Assembly (NCBI RefSeq): GCF_000315625.1
Contig: NW_005434620.1
Span: 487,349-513,602 of the forward strand
Length of the DNA stretch: 26,254 nt
From: Guillardia theta CCMP2712
Taxonomy: Eukaryota; Cryptophyceae; Pyrenomonadales; Geminigeraceae
Direction of reading: 5' to 3'
Positions 10,780-20,544 of this stretch are shown piece after piece. The position numbers were made by a program, and so were the translations under genes. The notes below the pieces were generated by a model. The model worked only from the letters and a program-made list of their open reading frames with translations. It made no database searches and was not told where the DNA came from. Position 1 is the first letter of the stretch; every line of letters begins with the position of its first letter.

Positions 10780-12482
10780 ATGACTGAGATATTCGCTGCT
10801 CTGATATGTAGACCTCCGAGGTAAGTTCCCTGTTCGGCCCACTGAATGTCCCTAACGCACGCGATCCCAAGGCACTCATACACGTTGACGGACTTGGGCC
10901 CAGCTCGATTTCGGATGGATGGTGAGAAGGAGCCTTCTCCGAATGATAAGTGAATGTGCGTGAAGGAAAATTGTATTCAAGGACAGATTTACAGCTCTAC
11001 AACAAACGAGGGCAGGTCAGTGATGAATGCCGCTGCTTCCTCCATGGTTCCTCATTCTGATTGCTGTAATTGGTACAGAGAATAGAGTGCAGCCACTACC
11101 GAGCTGGTCCCAACGAATTCAATGATTATCAACCATCACCTTGTGTGGTTTATCTGCATGGTGTCTCTCTGCTGTCAATCAAAGCTAGGTCGTGATACAT
11201 AGAATTTTCAGGGAATTGTGGCAGCCGTGTTGATGCTGATGAAGTATTGAATCTTCTCTCTGAATAACCACATTTCACTTTTTCTTGCACAGATCGTAGA
11301 AGGACTTCTTGAAGAAGGAGTCTCGGTGTTTTCATTGGATTTCTCTGGGTGAGTTCGGATCACGTTTGAAATGCTCACTTATTGTTGCTTGCTGAAAATC
11401 ATGCAGTTGCGGTCTGAGCGATGGGGATTTGGTCTCTCTTGGATTCTTTGAGCAGGTGACTCCTTCGTTCAGGGGAAAAAAGTCATGTTGAATCACATTT
11501 TTACACAAGGATGACCTGTCTTGTGCGCTTGAGTACTTGGCAAACGATCCAAACACAACATCGGTATGTCTCAGTCCTCTCCTCAGACGTGGTATTATCT
11601 TGACATAAAAACAAAAGGTGGCCATCTGGGGTCGAAGCATGGGAGCAGTTGTTGCTTTACTGGTCGCTGGGAGTGAACAGTTTAAGGGGATTGCATGCTT
11701 GGTGATAAGGCAGATCCTTGAAGCATTTGGCAAGCTCACTCCATTTGCAGATTTTAGACTCTCCGTATTCATCACTTCAACAGCTTCTAGAACAACTGGC
11801 TCATAAGTACATCCCTCAGGTACCCATCTCGAAATAAGATACAGTTGTTGACTCTTGTTGCTCAGGTTCCACTGCTTCCTTACGACAAGGTAGAGTTTAA
11901 ATTCATTTTGCTGTTCCCCGTCACATGGCATATATATGATTGCCGTGGTGTAAACAGGTCGTAGAAGCTGCTCTTCTCTCTCTTCGCCAGGCTGTACGGC
12001 AGGTGTGATGAGTGGGAGAAGATTCTGTTGCATTCGAAACTTACGACTGCTTCGCTTTGCCTCAGAAAGCAAACTACGATCTCTTTGATGTGGAGACAAC
12101 TTCTCCTGCGAGCAGGTCTGCAAGAAACGATAATCCAAACGAGGTTCCCTTATCTCTGTCCCACAAGATGCCGCATGCCGGCTTTGTTTGCCCACGCAAA
12201 AGACGACCAGCTCATCCCAGCAACACATTCGAAGTTGCTGATGGACGCTTATGCTGGGGAAAAAGTAAGATTTATTGGTAATTTATAGGTTTCCAATCTC
12301 GTTTTCAGGAACTTTTGGAGCTTGATGGAGATCATAATAGCGCAAGGTCTTGTCACATTGCACGGCTTCCCAGGAGTCTAAATACCTCTCGTCGCAGGGA
12401 AGGTGAATACCTCAAGAAAGTCTCATCGTATCTGGTCCGAAACCTCTCGTCCTCACCTCCTCTGACCATCGAGGTGGTTTGA
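10780..12482 (+). CDS. Alpha/beta hydrolase (serine aminopeptidase S33-like), 15 exons
   Basis: Serine hydrolase of the alpha/beta fold, about 322 residues. Exons in phase: 10780-10820, 10872-10949, 10982-11015, 11079-11160, 11212-11243, 11293-11348, 11407-11455, 11510-11563, 11618-11701, 11751-11819, 11866-11889, 11958-12002, 12066-12115, 12168-12264, 12309-12482. The start MTEIFAALICRPPR suits the family's RPPR-type N-terminus. Family blocks in order are DLQLYNKRGQRIECSHY, CVVYLHGNCGSR (oxyanion loop), FSLDFSGCGLSDGD, WGRSMG with nucleophile Ser149, LILDSPYSSL, FAHAKDDQLIP with Asp246, and LDGDHNS with His274. The triad is complete. No signal peptide, so probably cytosolic. Substrate unknown. 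The exon 2/3 junction (32-nt intron) and the 12066 acceptor are the least certain. A further exon to about 12709 with a hydrophobic tail is possible. Confidence 0.88.
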
Positions 12483-12714
12483 ATTTGTCCTTCTCCGACC
12501 ATCCGATATGCCAAGTGACATGGAACTCGAAGCAGAAGTCGAGGAAAGAAGTCACCGAAAAGAAGGGCCTCGAGCAGCAACACAATCAAAATCCTGTCGC
12601 TTGGTTTTCAAGGCAAGTTCGCAATCGTACGGCGAAAACCTCAGTGCCAGTTTTAATTGTTCTACTCAGTTTTGTTGGCGGACTCTTCCAAGCAGAAACA
12701 GCTAGATGATGCAA

Positions 12715-13760
12715 AGACCGTTGGCACCGGGGAGTCCGAAAGCCTATGGGCCGTCGACCTTGACCCCCGGGCCCGGCGGCCGGCTAACTTGAAGGCTTAG
12801 TGACTTGTCAGACTACTAGGCTAGTGACGGACTCCGGGAGTAACACGTAATCGGCCATCGACCCGGATTATCGCTCGTCATGACGGTAGCTGCGATGCCA
12901 TGATCCGCCGGATAGCGGCCCGGCCCGGCCTACTAGGCTAGACTACCGGGCGCGCGTACTACGGTACCCGGTACATGGCCCACCGTCACTGTGACAGTGT
13001 CACAGTCTGGCTTCGTCCGGGCGGGGGGCCTCGCAGGCTCAGCCCGGGCCTGGCAACCGTCCGACCCGGTCAGCCCGGTGTGATCACTGTCATCATCAGC
13101 CCGGCCGGACTGACTCCCCGGTCAGACCCCTGGAAATCACTGACTCGGACCCCGCTCAGTCACTGTCGCACGCCGGGCCGCGCCCCCGGCCGGTGCCCGC
13201 CGCCGCCGCCCCGGCCGGCGAACTTCGAACTCGGAACTTTTAGAACTTTGGAACTTTGAGCTGTTTCCAAGTTTCGCTGCCTGAGCGATCCGAAGTTTCG
13301 CTGCATAGCAAATTTTCTGGAACTTTATGCCAGGGGGGTGGGTAGGCCTTGAACAAGTTGTAGGAACGAAGATTGTGGGGGTGGTCTGAAACCAAAGGGG
13401 GTGATGCTCCTTCGACATTTGGGGTAGTACCTGGGAAAATTGGGGGTAGGGTCCACTTCAGTCAGCACCACCTGATGACTGAAACTTGGGGGTGGGAGTG
13501 TTCAGAATTGTTTGCGAGACCCGGGGGTTGGCACTTCTCCATGGGTAGGGTGGTCTCATTTGTCAGAAATGGTGGGGTGGTGCACTGATAAGGCACTTGT
13601 ACAAGGGTCTATTGTTGCGGGGTAGGGATGCATGGGTAGGGTACTGAAAAAGGGGCCACTACAGGGTATTTCGAGTCGGAAGGAGGGGTGCATGAAATAG
13701 TTGGTTGGACAATGGCGAGAGCGGTGGTAGGGTGCTAGAAAAAGTCAGGAGTAGGGGTAG
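12715..13760 (+). repeat. Composite repeat copy C (GC-rich arm then G-rich arm)
   Basis: Starts just after the hydrolase gene. A GC-rich arm (about 12715-13225) contains CCGGCCCGG-type palindromes, the interlocked palindrome at 12985-13003 and CAGTCACTG words. It passes into a GAACTT-rich bridge (13220-13330) and a G-rich arm (13330-13760) with GGGGTAGGG and GGGGTGGG words. This is the longest and clearest copy, in the same order as copy A. Confidence 0.55.
12985..13003. repeat. Interlocked palindrome GTCACTGTGACAGTGTCAC
   Basis: GTCAC-T-GTGAC and GTGAC-AGT-GTCAC overlap inside the GC-rich arm of composite copy C. Related GTCACTG/CAGTGAC words are scattered through the GC-rich arms of the other copies. 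Confidence 0.7.
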
Positions 13761-13865
13761 GAGTAGGGGTGGGTAGGGAGTACACTGGGGGTACATCACA
13801 GGGGAGGTGGGTTGGTGGGTCGCAGAGGCGGCATCGCAATGTTGCGCCGGGGCGTAGCGGAGGTG

Positions 13866-13912
13866 AGATGATGGCGAATAAGAAGACGAAAACGAGGATA
13901 AAGATGATGGTC

Positions 13913-13951
<39 letters not shown>

Positions 13952-14460
13952 GAGATTATGATGGAGATGGAGATGATGGAGATGGATATGATAGAGATGG
14001 AGATGGAGATGATGGTGATGGAGGAGATGATGGAGATGATGATCACGATGATGATGACGGAGATGATGGAGGTGGAGATGGAAATGGAAATGGCGATGAT
14101 GGTGGAGATGATGATGATGGTGGAGACGATGATGGTGGAGATGATGGAGAAGATGATGATGGAGACGATTATGGAGATGATGATGGAGATGGAGATGGAG
14201 ATGGAGATGGAGATGGAGATGGAGATGGAGATGGAGACGATGAAGATGGAGGAGATGATGGAGACGATGATGGTGGAGATGATGGAGATGATGATGGAGA
14301 TGGAGATGATGATGGAGATGATGATGACGATGGAGATGATGATGGAGATGGAGATGGAGATGAAGATGGAGATGATCACGATGAAGGTGGAGATGATCAC
14401 TATGGAGAAAAAAGAGAAGACGATGGAGATGGAGATGGAGATGGAGATGATGATATTATG
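13866..14460. repeat. GATGGA/GATGAT imperfect microsatellite, about 0.6 kb
   Basis: Trinucleotide and hexanucleotide repetition (GATGAT, GAGATG, GGAGAT) leaves long frames open on both strands: Met/Glu on plus, Ile/Ser on minus. Neither has any complex segment, so the whole is called a repeat. It lies 360 bp upstream of the aconitase start. Confidence 0.9.
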
Positions 14461-14821
14461 ATGAGCAAACACTATGAGCAAGAGAAGGATTTTTTGGACT
14501 GCCACGGCCGAAACGCTGTGCGAGGGAATGGGGGAATGGGAATGCTGTCCAGAAAAGAGGTCGCAGGCTTGATAAAGATCTTGGTATGCAAGTCATTATC
14601 TCCATGTTCAATCAATCTAGTATTTCACATGCTCAACGTCTTGTCTTGCGTCTGAAGCCATGTTAGTGAAGGGAGTGGGAATTCCATTTCCCCGACAGAT
14701 AACACTAACTCTGTTAAGATATCTGTGAACTTCCTTGACCAGTGCCCCACAGAAAACCGTCGCTCTCACCAGAGCCAGGGTCGCTAGCAGGAGCTTCCTA
14801 GCGACAGGTGTAGAGAAATGA

Positions 14822-17800
14822 ATGAAGACCTTTTTCATTGTCGAATTTTCAGAACTGACTTGTAGTGTGCCAGCGTCCAAGATCAGACTTGAAAATGCTC
14901 GATCATACTCAAGGAAGACAACGATTCCGGATGTTGCTGGAGCCTCCTTCAACATTTGCTCCCAACAAAATCGCAGGCCTCGGATGGTCTTCTTCAGTCA
15001 GCAGAGACGTTTTGCTTCTACCTTCAAAGTAACACATTTGACATCTTGAACGCTGAAGTGATTGTTTTGGTTGAATTGCTTTGTGCAGGAGGAGTATGAG
15101 AAGCATGTTGCAGAACGTGCAGCACAAGGGATCGTTCCCAAGCCGCTTAGCCCCAAGCAATGCAGTGACCTTGTAAGCCATTAAGTTTTCGCTGCTATTG
15201 ATGATCGGCCTGCATGTGACCTGGATGCATCTTGCAGGTCGAACTTCTCAAGAATCCACCAAAGGGTGAGGAGGAGTATCTCCTGAATCTCCTCAAGACA
15301 CGGGTAATATTTCTGGCTTCAATTTTCATTCTTTTTTAATGCTGATCCAATCTCTCCATAGGTTCCTCCCGGTGTTGATGAAGCTGCTTATGTAAAGGCA
15401 AGCTTCCTTACCTCGATCGTGAAGGGTAACTTGTTACAGAGTATCAATTACTCTGTTTTGACGTGTCGATTCTTAGGATCTGTCTCCTCGCCTTTGATCA
15501 ACAAAGCACAGTAATTGGAACTATGTGCATTGATGCTTTCATCTGATATCATTCTCGTCCTTGTCGAACAGGGCTATCGAAATTCTTGGAACCATGCAGG
15601 GTGGATACAACGTCGAAACCCTGATTTCTGCACTTGATGATGCTCAACTCGCGCCTGTTGCATCGAAGGTTTGAATTTTCCGCTTTCCTCTGCTTGGTAA
15701 CTTTCGACTAGGCTCTCAAGAAAACATTACTCCTCTTTGATGCTTTCTATGACGTGGAAGCTAAGGCAAAGGCAGGCAACAGCTTTGCAAAGGAAATCAT
15801 ACAGTCATGGGCTGACGCCGAATGGTTTCTCTCAAAACCAGAGGTGCCAAAGAAGATCACAACTACCGTTTTCTTTGTCAAGGGAGAGACGAACACAGAC
15901 GATCTCTCGCCAGCTCCCGATGCTTGGTCAAGACCAGACATTCCACTCCATGGATTGGCCATGCTGAAGAATGCAAGGGAGGGAATCATCCCTGACAAGG
16001 ATGGCGAAATTGGTCCTATGAAGCAGATTGAGGAGTTGAAGAAGAAAGGACACCCTCTGGCTTACGTAGGAGATGTTGTTGGTACTGGTTCTTCCAGGAA
16101 GTCTGCTACCAATTCAGTGTTGTGGTTCATGGGGGAGGAAATTCCTTTTGTGCCAAACAAGAAGTCTGGTGGTGTTTGCATCGGAGGAAAGATTGCTCCC
16201 ATTTTCTTTAACACCATGGAGGATGCAGGTGCCTTGCCAATCGAGATGGATGTCACAAAGATGAACATGGGCGATGTGATTGACATTTATCCATACGAGG
16301 GAGTTGTGAAGAACAATGCAACTGGAGAAGTCTTGTCTGAATTCAAGCTCAAGACTGAAGTACTGTTGGATGAGGTTAGAGCAGGCGGAAGAATTCCTCT
16401 CATCATCGGCCGTGGATTGACATCAAAGGCCCGAAAGTCTCTCAACTTGGAGCCATCCAAAGTTTTTCGACTTCCAACTGGTGCCTCAGAGAAGAAGCCG
16501 GCAGGCTATACACTTGCTCAGAAGATCGTTGGCAAAGCTTGTGGCGTCGAGGGTGTTTCGCCAGGCACTTATTGTGAACCCGCGATGACTACTGTTGGCT
16601 CGCAGGATACTACAGGCCCGATGACTCGTGATGAATTGAAGGATTTAGCTTGCCTTGGCTTCAGTGCTGACTTGGTTATGCAATCTTTCTGCCATACTGC
16701 AGCATACCCCAAGCCCGTTGATGTTGTCACACATCACACTTTGCCAGATTTCATCCGTACTCGTGGAGGTGTCTCCCTTCGACCTGGAGATGGAATCATC
16801 CATTCATGGCTCAACAGGATGCTTCTTCCTGATACGGTCGGGACTGGAGGCGATTCTCATACTCGATTCCCAATTGGTATCTCCTTCCCAGCTGGCTCTG
16901 GCCTGGTAGCTTTTGCTGCCGCAACCGGCGTGATGCCCCTTGATATGCCAGAGTCGGTGTTGGTCCGATTCAAGGGCAAGAAGCAGCCAGGAGTTACGAT
17001 CCGTGATCTTGTACATGCCATTCCGTACCAGGCGATCCAGGATGGACTTCTCACAGTCGAGAAGAAAGGAAAGAAGAACATCTTTTCCGGACGCATTCTC
17101 GAGATCGAGGGTTTGCACAACATGACAGTTGAGGAAGCATTCGAAATTTCGGATGCCTCTGCCGAGAGGAGTGCAGCCGGGTGCACAATCCAGGTTGACA
17201 AGGACAAGATCATTGAGTACCTGAACTCGAACATCACGATGCTCAAGTGGATGATTAGCGAGGGATATGGCGATGCCCGTGCGATGGAGCGAAGGATTGC
17301 GTCCATGGAAGAATGGCTCAAGAATCCAGTCTTGCTCAAAGCCGATCCTAAGGCGGAGTATGCTGCCACCATCGAGATCGACCTTGATAAGATTAAGGAG
17401 CCTATTCTCTGCGCTCCTAATGACCCCGACGATGCCAGGCTGTTGTCTCAAGTTCAAGGAGACAAGATCGACGAAGTGTTCATTGGATCATGCATGACCA
17501 ATGTCGGACATTTCCGAGCGGCTGGCAAGCTGCTTCGCGAGTTTACCGGCCAGATCCCAACCAGGCTGTGGATTGCGCCCCCAACAAAGATGGATGCGGG
17601 TGTGCTGACTGAGGAAGGTTACTACTCCATCTTTGGACGTGTGGGCGCTCGTATCGAGATGCCAGGGTGCTCTCTCTGCATGGGTAACCAAGCTCGAGTC
17701 GGCGACAGCACCACCGTCGTCTCCACCTCAACCAGGAACTTCCCCAACCGTCTTGGCAAGGGAGCGAATGTCTACCTTGCCTCCGCAGAGCTTGCAGCTG

Positions 17801-17991
17801 TCGCTTCCATCCTTGGGCGTCTGCCAACTCCAGCTGAGTACTTGGAGTATGCGGCGAAGATCAACTCGACTGCCGCTGACACCTACCGCTACATGAACTT
17901 TGACAAGATGGAGAGCTACGTGAAGAGTGCGGCGAAGGTTGAAATCTCAGCGGAAGCTCGAGAGGCGGCAAAGAAGCATTTCTCGAAGTAG
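14822..17991 (+). CDS. acnB: Aconitate hydratase B (bacterial-type aconitase), mitochondrial
   Basis: Interconverts citrate and isocitrate in the TCA cycle using a 4Fe-4S cluster. Exons 14822-15028, 15089-15172, 15238-15303, 15362-15425, 15477-15510, 15572-15668 and 15712-17991 join in phase to 943 residues. The first 69 form a basic Ser/Arg-rich presequence ending QQRRFASTF, typical of mitochondrial import. An internal Met (MVFFSQQRR) is an alternative start. From residue 70 it has the AcnB order: HEAT-like domain ([14 protein letters not shown]), swivel domain ([12 protein letters not shown]), then the catalytic domains ([27 protein letters not shown]). The cluster cysteines are in GSCMTN (about 778) and GCSLC (about 837 and 840). 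All expected blocks are intact, and the mature length is near that of bacterial AcnB (about 865). Introns are 43-65 nt and only in the N-terminal fifth. Confidence 0.97.
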
Positions 17992-18120
17992 AAGCAAGGA
18001 GTGGGAGTTAAGTGTGTTGAGTCTGGTTGTGTGAGAGGAAGTGTAATACGATGGTTGCTGACAAACAGTCACAGTGAGTCTCTTTAAAGACAGAAAGGAT
18101 GGGAAATATAGGTAATGAGT

Positions 18121-20057
18121 TCAGAAGTACTTGTAGGCATCTTCCCCGCCCAGGTCGACGGGGAGTTGAGAGACGTCAAGGAATTCCTTGAGATCATTTT
18201 TCTTGGCAAACTTCACTTTCGCCTGCCACTTCGTCTCACCACCCCTCACGCCTCTCACATTGCTCCGGTTTTGCCCCCGCTCTCGTTCCTAGTCAGCTTC
18301 CCCCCTCCCTCGCTTTCGCACATGCCATCCTGTCCTACCCTGTACCGTTCTGTCCTGCCCTGCCCTGCCCTGCCCTGCCCTGCCCTGTCCCCGCTCTCTG
18401 CAGCTCGCTCTCTATCTCGTCTACCCACCTCCTCACAACCGCGCTCACGCAGATCGGACCTGAGTGACAGGATGTAGCCATGGGCGGATGACAACCCAGA
18501 AAGCAGAGAAGAGCACGGGGGCAGAGAGGAGGAGGCACACCCCCTGCGGTTCCCGTCACGCTGAAGCAGCAGCTTTCTCCTCACCATCCGCTCGGGGTAG
18601 AAGTTGGTGAGCATGTAGATGACGCGCTTGGCCGCTCGGTAGTCGATGTTGGACGCAGTGATACCCTCCTGTAAGGTGCTGCGTCAGATGAAGGAAATCT
18701 GATGATTGCGAGGAAGGGACCAGGTTGAAGATGATCAGAAATTGATCTGGTCCCGACGATCCTTCTAGCCAAGTCAGGATTGGATGAGCAACAAGCATCG
18801 ACTCAGTAGAAGAGGGAAAGAGGGAGCCCGAGACACGTTGTGGCAATGCAAGGCCGAGCGGAGTGATGGAAGAGAGGGAGGGATTGGTGGGAAAACGAGC
18901 AAGTGGTCTTGTGAAAGAGCAAAACGGAGGAGGACGAGAGGAGGGAGGGAGGAGTGACAGTAGTGGAGGGTTACCATCGTCGGCAAGAAGGGCTTCGGCG
19001 GAGTTCAGGAGGTAGACGCCGAAGATAGTAAGCTCATCGTAAGTTTGAAAGTTGGGATCGTGCCTTTGTCAACAGAAAGGTCACGAAGGGGGAACAATCG
19101 GCCAGGGTGCAACTAAGTACTCACTGCTTCACGTTGACCACAATCACAGGACGGTTGTTCTTGTCTCGAGCCCTGCACCGTCCACGTCATCATCCCGTCA
19201 TCGAAACACGCAGGCCATTCCGGCTTCACCTCAGTATGTAGCATTTCCCTGTACTCAACTGCCTCTGCACTCCAGGAGACGTCTGATCGATCTTCTTCAC
19301 CTATATCTCCATCACCATGACATGATTCCTTCCGTGCCTCCACCAGCTGCCTCCCCTACCTCCCCCCATCTTCTTCCCTCCCCTCCCTCCTCCCCCCCAT
19401 CACCTCCCTTCCTCCCCCCATTCCCCTAGCTGCGCACCCTCCCTTCCTCTCCTGACTCTCCTCCCCTCGTGGCCTCCCCTCCCTCCCCTTGCTCCTCTGT
19501 CTGCACCGGGAAGTCTAGCCCATAGCTGCACGATTCCTTCCAAGCAAAGAATCTCCTCAGCTTGTGAGCAGCTTTGCCGGCATCCTGCCAGCAAGAATGA
19601 ATGACCTCGTGGTAATCAGTGAGCAGATAGAAGCATCCGACCATCTGGTGTGCTCGGAGGAAGCGCCTGAGCAGTTTTTCGTCGATGTCATCAACCTGAG
19701 TGCAGCGGCTCGATCCCTGGCTTGCAACCACAGCGATCTCTGCTCACCTTGATGTCCTCGTCAAGGATCTGCATGGACTGGCTGCTCAGATCGCTACTAG
19801 ACAGACCTTGAATGCATGCATGTGACATGGCGCGCAGTCAGAGACGCGCACGGACCTTCGCTCAGCTCCTCCTTGCCTGCACCCTCCGTCTTCTTCGTCT
19901 TGCTCATCTCTTCTTCCGTCGGAGGCTGCCGGAGGATCTCCCGCATATGTGCAACAGCCTCTGCCTCTTCCTCCGCCTCCTTCCCTCCCTCCGCCTCCCT
20001 CCCTCCCTCCTCCCCGCCTCCTCCTCCCACATGGCGCGCGAGCATTCCCCATACCAT
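18121..20057 (-). CDS. CRAL-TRIO (Sec14-like) lipid-binding protein, 11 exons
   Basis: Predicted 287-residue lipid-transfer or lipid-sensing protein. Exons in phase: 20057-19856, 19806-19748, 19695-19642, 19584-19507, 19229-19210, 19172-19125, 19063-18975, 18764-18721, 18668-18585, 18543-18460, 18222-18121 (TGA). An acidic, Gly-rich N-terminus leads to a CRAL-TRIO_N helix block (DEKLLRRFLRAHQMDAGKAA, FFAWKES). The Sec14 fold follows: RDKNNRPVIVVNVKQ, FGVYLLNSAEALLADD, FLIIFNLEGITASNIDYRAA, MLTNFYPERM, LLSAPVLFSAFWVVIRPWL, and the closing LPVDLGGED. No transmembrane segment, so probably cytosolic. The 20-nt exon 19229-19210, with its 37-nt and 277-nt neighbouring introns, is the weakest part. 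The start could be an internal Met. It lies tail to tail with aconitase, 129 bp apart. Confidence 0.88.
18353..18388. repeat. CCTGC pentanucleotide microsatellite
   Basis: About seven copies of CCTGC within the 237-nt intron 18459-18223 of the CRAL-TRIO gene. Confidence 0.85.
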
Positions 20058-20544
20058 GGCGCTGGGGAAGCTCTATATGGGGGCAAAGTAGTGGGGTGGG
20101 GGTGGGTCATTTTACACATGTCAAACGGATGGGGGTGGGTCCATAACCCGGCGTAGAGTTGACATGGTGTAAATCCATTTGATAGGAGGGGTCCAATCTC
20201 CTCTTGGTGATTTTAGGGGGTAGGGGTGGTAGAGATACATCATAGTAAGGTGGGGGTAATAAAAATGAATGTCGGGGCAAACAAGGGAGGAGAGGAGGAG
20301 GAAGAGGAGGGGGGAAGGGGGGGAGGATGAAGAGGAGGGAAGGAGAAAACGATACCACGAGACGATCCCACGTTCACAAGCTTTCCTGCTTGCTGGACAA
20401 AGGAGCATCGAAAATACATCAAAGAGGTCTTCCAGTTCAGTTTCAACTTTGTTTCCGCGCACTCAGCTCCATGTGTTAACCATTTACAAGCAGCCATATC
20501 AACATCACCACATATAACATCACAGGCGGCACAGAGAGGCTGGG
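20058..20544 (+). repeat. Intergenic G-rich tract plus purine-rich run
   Basis: Between the CRAL-TRIO start and the kinase stop. 20085-20255 holds GGGGTGGG and GGGGGTAGGGG words like the G-rich arm of the composite repeats, without a GC-rich arm. 20275-20345 is a GGAGGA purine run. The remainder should contain the kinase 3' UTR. Confidence 0.55.

Noticed and set aside
12479-12709. Frame with a C-terminal hydrophobic run (VPVLIVLLSFVGGLF) just after the hydrolase
   Set aside because: It could be an alternative last exon giving a tail anchor (donor at 12474, acceptor CAG ending 12537), but the simpler hydrolase end at 12482 is in frame and complete. It is kept only as an alternative.
13769-14461. 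Long Met/Glu-rich frame on plus and Ile/Ser-rich frame on minus
   Set aside because: Both are translations of one GATGGA-type microsatellite, with no complex sequence, no codon bias and no family resemblance.
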